From: Pelobates cultripes | Taxonomy: Eukaryota > Chordata > Amphibia > Anura > Pelobatidae | Reading direction: 5' to 3' | Assembly: GCA_933207985.1 (NCBI GenBank) | Contig: OW240914.1 | Coordinates: forward strand, 128,046,999 to 128,110,998 | Length of the DNA stretch: 64,000 nt | Shown: piece after piece, positions 42,645 to 52,269 of the stretch | Layout: each line of letters starts with the position of its first letter | Numbering within the stretch: the first letter of the stretch is position 1 | The notes under the pieces: generated by a model | Told to the model about the DNA's origin: nothing | The model's database searches: none | Seen by the model: only the letters and a program-made list of their open reading frames with translations | Program-made: the position numbers and the translations under genes

Positions 42645-45032
42645 ATGGGAGTCCCCGGGCAAACAACAGAGATCAACAACAAAAGAAAGAGAAGCAGTAG
42701 AAGAAGGAGAAGGAGAAGAAGACAGACACAAGGAGAAGAGAGGAAAGAGGTAAAATCTGATGGCATTTTCAATTTAACAGACACAGAACTACCAAAGGAG
42801 GAAATTGAGGTTCTGCAGAAGGGGCTTAAGTTCGCCCCTACTACAGACCTCAATAAGTTTGATTTCTACATAGACATCAATAAATTTATTAGGCATCTTT
42901 GCCTAAAAAAATTCTTCTTTAATAAAGAGAATAAACCGGATGAGGAAGCAGTATCAGAGTATATACACACTAACCTCAAAACAAAATCAGAATTCTTTCC
43001 TAAACACCTCATTTCAGATGAAATAAAAACGTTTGAAATGATGGTAATGAAAGAAATCAAGAAAATGAAACCACTGAGTAAATACTCCCAGAATTTGTCT
43101 ATTAAAGAAAGAAAAGTAGTAGAACAATTACAACACAACAAAGAAATTGTTATTAAACCAGCGGACAAAGGGGGTGGGGTAGTTGTCACCACAAAAAGTA
43201 AGTATGTACAAGAAGCAAAGAGAATATTGTCAGACTCAGAGACATATAGAATATTGGATAAGAACCCTAGTGAAGATATTAAAAGGAAATTTGATGAGTT
43301 CATCAAGAAAGGTTTAGAAAAGAAAATACTAACCGAACAGGAAGCGGACTACTTATCCACCCCTTATCCTAAAATTCCGATATATTACCACCTCCCGAAA
43401 ATACATAAGAATAGAGACAACCCTCCAGGGAGGCCCATTATATCTGGAATAGACTCCATCTCCGCCAAAATCTCCGAATATTTAGACCATCTATTGTAAC
43501 CTTTAGTCATCCAGAATCCTGCATATTTAAAAGACACCATCCATATTTTACAAATTTTAGAGGAGACAACTTGGAATGAAGGGAATTTTTTGGTCACATG
43601 TGATGTGACTTCGTTATATAGCATAATACCTCACGAAAAGGGATTGGAAGCTGTGCAATATTTTTTAGAAAAACATAATTTTAAAAAAGAACAAGTTTTA
43701 TTTATTTTAGAAGGTATACATCTTATTCTAACCAACAATTTTTTCTGGTTCAATGAAGTTTTTTACCTACAAGTTAGGGGGACGGCGATGGGCACCAAGT
43801 TCGCCCCCAGCTATGCGAACCTGTTCATGGCTTATTGGGAAGAGCAGTGCGTATATCAAGGACACCCATGGGGGTCGAACTTGGTTAACTATCGCCGTTA
43901 TATAGACGATATATTTTTTATCTGGACAGGGAACGCTATGGACCTAAACTCCTTCATTTCCTATCTAAATGCCAATGAATGGAACTTAACTCTGACTGCA
44001 CAGATCAACACGCAACACATTAATTTTTTAGATCTAGATATCCACATAACAGACATGAAGATTGCAACCAAAAATTATTTTAAAGAAGTTGATGCGAATG
44101 GCTACATTCGCAAAGAAAGTTGCCACCACTCTCCTTGGTTAATCAATGCACCCAGAGGACAGTTCCTAAGAATTAGAAGGAACTGTTCGAGTGACCAAGA
44201 TTACTTAAGACAAGCTAATAAGATCAAAATTCAATTTTTACATAAAGGCTACGAGGAATCTTCATTACAGGCAGCCTTAGAAAATGTTTTACAAATACCG
44301 AGAAAGGAACTTCTGGTATACAAAAACAAAAAGAAAGACTCTAAATGGAGTAATAATAACATTCCTTTTATATGTAATTTTAATGGCAACAACAAGAAAA
44401 TTAACAAAATTATAAACAAGCATTGGCATATCTTACGAGATGATCCAGTTCTCAAAAATATTCTGCCCGATAAACCAAAAATAATTTTTAGGGGAGCCAA
44501 GAACCTTAAAAATACCCTAGTACAAAGTTGCAATAGAGAAACAAAAATAAAGAAAAATTTATTTTCAATCGACAAAGGATTCTATGGATGCGGACAATGT
44601 CTAGCATGCAAGAATACTAAAAATAAAAAAAGACATATAACAGATCTAGAACCCTTCATCAATAGGAAATTCACAATAAAAGATCACCTTACCTGCCACT
44701 CCAAGGGAGTGATTTACGTTCTAAAATGTCCCTGCAACCTCCTTTACATAGGTCGCACAATTCGAAGCCTTAACACTAGAGTGGCGGAACACACAAGAAA
44801 CATTAAAAATGGAGTGGAGTCACACAGTGTCTCCAATCACTTCAGAATTATACACCAAAAAAACCCTGAAGGAATGTTTTTTAGTGCAATTAAGCAAGTA
44901 TCAAAAGATTGGAGAGGAGGAGACTATATTAGGAAGATAGGGAAGGAGGAAATGAAATTTATTTTTAATTTTAATACTATGATACCGTATGGATTAAACA
45001 AAGATTTTGAATTATGCCATTTTATGAATTAA
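42645..45032 (+). pseudogene. PLE-2 RT / GIY-YIG protein, right copy, one nonsense codon
   Basis: One register of 796 codons from ATG 42645 to TAA 45032, with a single in-frame TAA at 43497-43499 (CAA in the left copy). Motifs: FNLTDTELPKEE...LQKGLKFAPT (~60-75), IKPADKGGGVVV (~170), TCDVTSLYSIIPH (RT motif A, ~320), RGTAMGTKFAPSYANLFMAY (motif B, ~375) and YRRYIDDIFFIW (catalytic, near 43890-43915). CGQCLACKNTK is followed by GIY-YIG endonuclease VIYVLKCPCNLLYIGRTIRS...TRVAEH (44708-44795). Penelope-like RTs are related to telomerase RT. Confidence 0.93.
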
Positions 45033-45483
45033 TATGCATTTTTAGTATAGTTTTATTTATTTTTTTTATGTGCATTTTAGTATCCATTATGTTTTTACCT
45101 CCCTTTTTTATGTATTTAATTTTTAGTCAATCCAGCTTGTTCACCTACTGTGCAATATAAGGAATCACCTTTTACCATTCACTTTTACTATTATATTATA
45201 TGTATGAGCCCACACTGCACGAACTTTATGCAGACATGCTAACTTTCCTGCTTAGTGGTCCCTATGGGAATCATTTCTCATGCATGGGACACTTCCTTAT
45301 GCCAATAAAGCTTGTTGAATCACACACACAAGGAAGTCCGATGACGAAACTGATGTTGGAACGCACGGTGCGTTCCAAAAAGACGCAAACCGGAAGTGAC
45401 GAAACCCGGAAGTAAAAGACGGAACTAGTGAAACCGGCAAACGAGGCATTTAAAAGCCACTAGAACAGACGGAAAATAGAACA

Positions 45484-45525
45484 GCCAACTGAGGAAGCCT
45501 TATGAAAAGGCGAAACGCGTTTTGG
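45484..45525 (+). ncRNA. hammerhead-like ribozyme motif, right PLE-2 copy
   Basis: CCAA at 45486-45489, core CTGAGGA, one A, stem II GCCTT with AAGGC around a 5-base loop, then GAA and the palindrome ACGCGT (about 45514-45519), then TT and TTGG which pairs with CCAA. A palindromic stem III suits cleavage as a dimer, as proposed for minimal hammerheads of Penelope-like elements. The extra A between core and stem II departs from the standard fold. Confidence 0.6.
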
Positions 45526-46111
45526 ACTATCACTTTGAACTTGGGACTATTAAGTCTACCCAGTACTACCTGGGATAAGTATTCTTTTTTAATATATATA
45601 TCTTGTTTGTAAAAAAATTTTGGAATAAATTGTTTTTTAAAGAACCCTGACACACTGGGTATTTATCCCTATTTTGAAACCAGTTAGAAGGGCACAAAAG
45701 GAACCACTCAACATTCAACACGCTGCCAAAGAAGGGTCTGGACAACCCCCAAATGGTCCAGAGGCTTATACTACCAGAGTCATATGAGGGTATGACTCCA
45801 GGCTTGTGAGTTTGACATATCTTCCAATCTATTTTTTATATAGTGTGTTACAGACATATTGCACTATTTTCTGTTTGTATTTTATTTTCACAGAAAGCCT
45901 GCTGAAATTTAAAAAGCTCCACTTGTTTTATGTATGTATAATTCTATGTTTTAAGTGGTGTAGGGGATACCACTTTACAGGTGTTTTTGAGCTAGTGCAT
46001 TACATCCACTTCCACGTTGTGCATACTTTTTGTTGTATATTTTACCAGTTTTAAAGATTAAACAAAAATAAAATACAAACCACTCTCAACAGTATACAAA
46101 CCACTCCAAGT

Positions 46112-46174
46112 AACTCCTGGTTTTCTAACTCCTACTTGAAAGAGTCTACTTAATAGAGGCTGCTTTCAAGTAAT
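46112..46174. repeat. 63-bp direct repeat, right copy
   Basis: Identical by reading to 36129-36191 and in the same orientation. It lies 57 bp right of the PLE-2 target duplication. Confidence 0.85.
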
Positions 46175-46209
46175 GTGAAGTTATGAGGCTGGTTAGCGTT
46201 TAACTCAGG

Positions 46210-47415
46210 CTTTTTCGTAAGGCAGACTTCTCTGTTACTCCTGTACAAAACCAAATAGATTGGCTATTTTTTTTTTTACCAGTTAAAGGACCACTCTAGG
46301 CACCCAGACCACTTCAGCTTAATGAAGTGGTCTGGGTGCCAGGTCCTTCTAGGGTTAACCCATTTTTTTATAAACATAGTTTCAGAGAAACTGCTATGTT
46401 TATGAATGGGTTAAGCCTTCCCCCTGTTTCCTCTAGTGGCTGTCTCATTGACAGCCACTAGAGGCGCTTGCGTGCTTCTCACTGTGATTTTTCACAGTGA
46501 GAGCACGCCAGCGTCCATAGGAAAGCATTATGAATGCTTTCCTATGTGACCGGCTGAATGCGCGCGCAGCTCTTGCCGCGCGTGCGCATTCAGCCGACGG
46601 GGAGGAGCCCAGGAGGAGGAACGGAGGAGGAGAGCTCCCTGCCCAGCGCTGGAAAAAGGTAAGTTTTAACCCCTTTCCAGAGCCAGGCGGGAGTGGGACC
46701 CTGAGGGTGGGGGCACCCTCAGGGCACTATAGTGCCAGGAAAATGAGTATGTTTTCCTGGCACTATAGTGGTCCTTTAATCTCAAATTTTGCAGGAAATT
46801 AGTTTTTTGTGGCATTATTTCACATTCATGTGGCATTTTTCAAACAAAAATCTTTATTTTTGCAGTGCAAGGAGAAATATACAAAATGGTAGGCCAGCTT
46901 TATTGTAAATCTGTATTTTGGATTCTATGTCTCTAAGTATGTCACACAATATTACTAGACTTTCTGTTTTAGTTAGCATGCAAGAATTACAGTGTAGACA
47001 GTAAGTCCAAAAGCAGATTATGAATATGAGAAACTGAAAAATGCATTAAATTGCCTAGAACTAATAGAAATGAAAGTACTCCAGAATATGACAGAAAGGC
47101 AAATTGTTTCAGATTAGCAAGCTTGTGTTTTGTGGGTGAATAAGGTTGTCTGCACATGCAGCCTGCTCCAGAACCGTGCGAATATCTGATGCAGCTTGGT
47201 GAGGGTATTGACACTTTTGCTGCAGGGAGTTAGTGCTTACCATTTTGTATATTTCTCCTTGCACTGGAAAAATAAAAAAAAATAACGCAACATGCATGTG
47301 AAAAATGCCACAAAAAACAAATTTCCTGCAAAATTTGAGATTAACTGGTGAAAAAATAACCAATCTATTTGGTTTTGTACAGAAGTAACAGAGACGTCTG
47401 CCCTAAGCAAAAGTC
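46210..47415. repeat. long inverted repeat with a filled and an empty MITE site
   Basis: Left arm 46210-46282 plus 46780-46893, right arm about 47230-47415. Shared stretches include ACAAAACCAAATAGATTGG and GCAAGGAGAAATATACAAAA. The left arm is interrupted by the MITE at 46287-46775. The right arm reads straight through with a single TTAA at the matching place (near 47342). The spacer is about 340 bp. Confidence 0.88.
46287..46775. mobile_element. hairpin-chain MITE copy D
   Basis: 489 bp with TTAA at 46283-46286 and 46776-46779. It begins AGGACCACTCTAGGCACCC and ends CCTGGCACTATAGTGGTCCT; orientation is opposite to copies A and C. It has the full set of hairpins. The other arm of the surrounding inverted repeat shows the site before insertion. 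Confidence 0.95.
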
Positions 47416-47487
47416 CCAGCCGCCCTCTCCCCCCCCCCCAACCGCAGAACCCTCCCTCGTAAAGTCCCCCAAGGTAGAAGGCCTCAG

Positions 47488-48421
47488 TTATGATATGCTG
47501 TGACAGGCCATGTGCCTCCTCGGGTTGAACATGGCTGGAGTGGTGTGAGGCATGGGTAGACGGGGAACAGCAGGGCCCCGGCCCGCGCTGACATTACTCC
47601 TCTGAGCAGTTAGGGCCACCTCTGTGCACGGGGGTGAGTCTAGGTGGCCAGGTTGGTGTGTGGAATTGGATTCTTCGTGGAAGTTAGGCCTCGATGGTGG
47701 GCAGTCCAGGATCCAGATTGGCGCCGGGACGCCGGTAAGTTTAGTGCTCTCAGAAACTCTGGAATGTCGTTCGGCCACCTCATGGTACGCCTTGTATTGT
47801 CTATTCGAGCTTGGAGGCTAAACGGAAAGCCCCACTTATAGGGTATGTGTCTCTCTTGGAGGAAGCATGTGAGTGGCTGCATGGCCCAGCGGGCATCCAG
47901 TGTGAGGGACAAGAGGCCCTGGTAAAGGGACACAGGCATCTTGGAATGTGATGGTCTGTGGCCTTGCCACCCGCATGATGGCCTCCTTGAGCTGGAAAGA
48001 TAACAGGCAATAAATAAAGTCTTGGGGTAGGCAGTCTCTTCTTGGGGGGCTGAGGGCCCTCTCAATGTGGTAGTCATTTTGGGCCTCCTCCCAGAGGACA
48101 TGTGTAAATAGCTGTGTCAGGACCTCGTGGAGGTCTTCATTTTCCACCTCCGGCAGGCCCCTGTCGCAGAAGTTGTTGCGTCTCCCCCGGTTATCCAGAT
48201 CTTCCACCTGCCTGTACAGGTCCAAGGCCACCGTACCCTGTCTGGCCGTGGCATGGTCTGTGGCCTGCAAGTGCAGAATGGACTGCATGTTTTCGGATTT
48301 TAGATCGGAAATCAGCTGTTCGAGCAGTGAGATCTCTGCTTACCTCCATGATCTCCTCCCAAATCACCGCCCGGAACTCGGTCACCATGGTGGTTTTGTA
48401 ATCTGTGTCAGGCTTTCCCAT
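47488..48421 (-). pseudogene. L1-type ORF1 remnant, several frameshifts
   Basis: Starts MGKPDTDYKTTMVTEFRAVI. The RNA-binding signature appears as DLDNRGRRNNFCDRGLPE in frame 48288-47836. HVLWEEAQNDYHIERALSPP follows, then RHIPYKWGFPFSLQARIDNT and FLRALNLP from other frames. This order is that of L1/Tx1 ORF1 proteins. The surrounding element probably spans about 47440-48710, again without ORF2. Confidence 0.75.
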
Positions 48422-48963
48422 TTTGATGAGCTCAGCAGTGATTCTACAAGGCCGTCCGCTCCCGGGGAGGCAGGCGCCATCTTGACAGCGGGCTGTGTGT
48501 ATCTATGGCCGTCTGGGGTGGACAAGAAGTCGTCAATCGGGCCGGCATTTCTCCTCAGTGGGCTAGGGCTGAGGGTCCCGGGGTGCCCAGGTGTCTAGGT
48601 TACCCCATGGAGTGCAGTAGGTGGGCAATTATATGGGGCTATGTGAGCTGAAGTCGCGAAGCCTCTGTGGTATGTGACCTACTCCATTAGCCGGCAAGCC
48701 ATGCCCCCCCTGCTATTAAATTTAATTAAAGTAATCCATAGTAGGAACGGCACTCACCAATCAGGAAAATGAATAAACACTCAGATAAGGAAAACTACAA
48801 ATCCCTCAATATATTCCAAAATGACAAATATCTGTGTCTTATTTTGATATTAAAGTTAGTTTCAGCATTCCTAGTTGCGCCAAGGTTTAGTTTTACAACT
48901 TCAATTCACTACTTGCAATAGTTGTTTAATAACTTCCAAAGAGCAACTGAAATCCTAGACATA

Positions 48964-50543
48964 CAGGTGATACTCGAAAAATTAGAATATCGTGCAAAAG
49001 TTCATTTATTTCAGTAGTGCATTGTAAAAGGGGAAACTAATATATGAGATAGACGCATTATATGCAAAGCAAGATAGTTCAAGCCGTGATTTGTCATAAG
49101 TGCGATGATTATGGCTTACAGCTCATGAAAACCCCAAATCCACAATCTCAATAAATTAGAATATTGTGAAAAGGTGCAATATTCTAGGCTCACAGTGTCC
49201 CACTCTAATAAGCTAAGTAAGCCATAACACCTGCAAAGGGTTTCTAAGCCTTTAAATGGTCTGGTTCAGTAGGAATCACAATCATGGGGAAGACTGCTGA
49301 CCTGACAGTTGTGCAGAAAACCATCATAGACACCGTCCATAAGGAGGAAAAGCCTCAAAAGGTTATTGCGAAAGAAGTTGGATGTTCTCAAAGTGCTGTA
49401 TCAAAGCACATTAATAGAAAGTTACGTGAAAGGGAAAAGTGTGATAGAAAAAGGTGCACAAGCAGCAGGGATGACTGCAGCCTGGAGAGGATTGTCAAGA
49501 AAAGGCCATTCGAAAGTGTTGGGGACTTTCACAAGGAGTGGATTGAGGCTGGAGTCAGTGCATCAATAGCCACCACTAACAGATGGATCCTGGACATGGG
49601 CTTCAGATGTCGTATTCCTCTTGTCAAGCCACTCCTGAACAAACAACGTCAGAAACGTCTTACCTGGGCTAAAGAAAAACAGACCTGGTCTGTTGCTCAG
49701 TGGTCCAAAGTCCTCTTTTCTGATGAGAGCAATTTTTGCATCTCATTTGGAAACCAAGGACCCGAGTCTAGAGGAAGAATGGAGAGGTACACATTGCAAG
49801 AAGTCCATTGTGAAGCTTCCACAGTCTGTGTTGATTTGGGGAGCCATGTCATCTGCTGGTGTTGGTCCACTGTGCTTCATCAAGTCCAGGGTAAATGCAG
49901 CCGTCTACCAGAAGATTTTGGAGCACTTCATGCTTCCTTCCACAGACGAGCTTTATGGGGATGCTGACTTAATTTTCCAGCAGAACTTAGCACCTGCCCA
50001 CACTGCCAAAAGCACCAAAGCCTGGTTCAATGACCGTGGGATTACTGTGCTTGATTGGTCAGCAAACTCGCCTGACCTGAACCTCAGAGAATCTATGGGG
50101 CATTTCCAAGTGAAGATGAGAGACATGAGATCGAACAATGCAGAAGAGCTGAAGGCCGCTATTGAAGCATCCTAGTCTTCCATAACAGCAGTGCCACAGG
50201 CTGATAGCTTCCATGCAATGCCGCATTGAGGTAGTAATTGCTGCAAAAAGGGGCCCAAACCAAGTACTGAGTCCAAATGCATGCTTATACTTTTCAGAGG
50301 TCCGATATTGTTCTATGTACACTCCTTGTTTTATTGATTGCATGTAATATTCTAATTTACTGAGATTGTGGATTTGGGGTTTTCATGAGCTGTAGGACAT
50401 AATCATCGCACTTGTGACAAATCACGGCTTGAACTATCTTGCTTTGCATGTAATGCGTCTCATATATTGGTTTCCTCTTTTACGTTGCATTACTGAAATA
50501 AATTAACTTTTGCACGATATTCTAATTTTTCGAGTATCACCTG
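48964..50543 (+). mobile_element. Tc1/mariner-type transposon with long inverted repeats
   Basis: Begins CAGGTGATACTCG and ends CGAGTATCACCTG, inside TA dinucleotides (48962-48963 and 50544-50545). The inverted repeats extend about 210 bp inward (GATTGTGGATTTGGGGTTTT at the right matches the left), giving the IR/DR layout of vertebrate Tc1 elements. It encodes one damaged transposase. Confidence 0.95.
49284..50175 (+). pseudogene. Tc1 transposase, frameshifted, catalytic Asp replaced
   Basis: N-terminal helix-turn-helix pair (IAKEVGCSQSAVSKHINR, ~30-50) binds the inverted repeats. The first catalytic Asp is in LFSDESNF. A frameshift near 49775-49800 moves the rest to another register: SVLIWGAMSSAGVGPL, then LIFQQNLAPAHTAKS, where the usual catalytic Asp of QQDxAPxHT is Asn. 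The last acidic residue is Glu in NLRESMGHF, a changed form of PIENLWG. The copy should be inactive as a transposase but its ends look complete. Confidence 0.92.
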
Positions 50544-50747
50544 TACAAGGCATTTCAACACTCAGGAGCAAAATTCATTTTGATTGTTTTCTCTCTTTTC
50601 TATATTCCCCCCTTAAATAATCTTATCTTGAGTGTGTTTGTATGTAGATAATATCAAATTAAAATCCTAAATATGTTATTTCTTTTTTTTTTTTAATCTA
50701 TGGTGCAAAGTTCTGACTTATTTTCCCTATTTATGGCAACTACTTAA

Positions 50748-51241
50748 AGGACCACTCTAGGCACCCAGACCACTTCAGCTTAATGAAGTGGTCTGGGTGC
50801 CAGGTCCTTCTAGGGTTAACCCATTTTTTTATAAACATAGTAGTTTCAGAGAAACTGCTATGTTTATGAATGGGTTAAGCCTTCCCCCTAATCCTCTAGT
50901 GGCTGTCTCATTGACAGCCACTAGAGGCGCTTGCGTGCTTCTCACTGTGATTTTCACAGTGAGAGCACGAAAGCGTCCATAGGAAAGCATTGTAAATGCT
51001 TTCCTATGCGACGGGCTGAATGCGCGCGCAGCTCTTGCTGCGCGTGCGCATTCAGCCCAGGAGGAGGAGAAGAGGAGGATCGGAGGAGGAGAGCTCTCCG
51101 CCCAGCGCTGGAAAAAGGTAAGTTTTTAACCCTTTCCCCCTTCCAGAGCCGGGCGGGAGGGGGACCCTGAGGGTGGGGGCACCCTCAGGGCACTATAGTG
51201 CCAGGAAAACGAGTATGTTTTCCTGGCACTATAGTGGTCCT
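50748..51241. mobile_element. hairpin-chain MITE copy E
   Basis: 494 bp with TTAA at 50744-50747 and 51242-51245. The clearest example of the family. Successive hairpins lie at 50761-50800, 50815-50880, 50893-50925, 50928-50973, 50980-51008, 51013-51057, 51165-51190 and 51191-51236. No coding capacity. Confidence 0.95.
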
Positions 51242-51245
51242 TTAA

Positions 51246-51526
51246 TGGAGTATCTCTCTGATACTTGATTTCAACCAAGCTGACATTTTTCTTCAGATAT
51301 TGTCATCTTAAAAGAAAAGGCCAACTTTCTATTAGAGTTGATCTGTAAATTTTGGGCGTTTTTGCATATTTCTGGTGGCTGCGGGGAGATTTATTAACCT
51401 CTGTCTGTCCCACGCAGCTAACACCATGTTAATACTAATAAAAACGAGTTATAGGCGCTCACTATAGTGCAACAAGTAAACAAGGGCTGCTGTATACAGT
51501 ACAAGGATTCCCAGGACCTCGTGTGA
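51246..51526. other. non-coding, nothing recognised
   Basis: Unassigned AT-rich sequence between a MITE and a PLE-like inverted repeat. Confidence 0.5.
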
Positions 51527-52268
51527 TAATAGAACAAAGAAAGTGTTTGGCGTATACTGCGCCCAAAATTATACGTACATAGGACTTCAGGAGATATTGT
51601 ATAAAACCTCAAGAAAATACAAAAAAGAAAAAACAAAACTGGTACAGTACAGTTTGATAAAGTGCAAAATAGTAGGTTGTTGACTGCAGTAGAACCACTC
51701 ACATTTGCTAGAGCTATATTAGAGCTCTGCTGTATTGCACGTGGACGGTATTATCCCCGTTTAAGGATATAGGGTGGTATAGGTGGTGCTGGTTCTCCAG
51801 AAGCGGATGCAGGTATTAATGGTATATATAAAAGTAGAGGAACAGAACAAAAAAAAAAAAAAACTTATAGTGTAGTAAGTACTGTAAACTGAAATAAGGA
51901 AAAAGTAATGTACTTACAATTTTTAGAGCAAGACCTGCTCTGGTTATCACAGCATGGGTGGTATTATCCCCACCTAAGGATATGTTGGTTTCGGACAAAG
52001 CAGGATACAAAATGGTGATGTATCAAAAATGACTATTTATTGAAAAAAAAAAAAACATATAAAAGTGTATAAAAACACAGGTACAATTAAAATATCCAAG
52101 GGTAAGTCCCACTTGACGCGTTTCACCAACCTACTATTTTGCACTTTATCAAACTGTACTGTACCATTTTTGTATTATCTTGAGGTTTTATACAATATCT
52201 CCTGATGTCCTATGTACGTATAATTTTGGGCGAAGTACACGCCATACTCTTTCGTTGTTCTACTATGT
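51527..52268. repeat. isolated inverted pair of Penelope-like terminal repeats
   Basis: 51527-51683 and 52127-52268 are inverted copies (shared: CTACTATTTTGCACTTTATC, GAGGTTTTATACAATATCTC, CTATGTACGTATAATTTTGG). The left arm has about 14 bp more. The spacer carries GAAACGCGTC on the minus strand (near 52115-52124), the 3' half of the hammerhead-like motif, and two related segments around GGTATTATCCCC (51748 and 51969). No RT sequence is present. This is probably a short 5'-truncated Penelope-like insertion; the assignment is inferred. Confidence 0.55.
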
Positions 52269-52269
52269 T

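Larger units (their letters stand above)
36383..46041. mobile_element. head-to-head pair of Penelope-like elements (PLE-2)
   Basis: 36383-39840 (minus) and about 42480-45946 (plus) are inverted, nearly identical copies. The stretch between holds the extra 5' part of the left copy (39841-42479) with a half-L1 inside. A single 14-bp duplication TTACCAGTTTTAAA flanks the whole (36369-36382 and 46042-46055). Both copies are cut inside their N-terminal region and meet near 42479. The right copy extends about 95 bp further at its 3' end. The whole seems to have entered the CR1 5' region in one event. Confidence 0.85.

Noticed and set aside
36129..46174. 63-bp repeats as LTRs or target duplication of one large element
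   Set aside because: They do not touch the insertion borders, and a better 14-bp duplication sits exactly at the borders.
47488..48598. gene with several exons (frames with Pro-rich and Trp-containing segments)
   Set aside because: The pieces line up as one frameshifted L1-type ORF1 on the minus strand.
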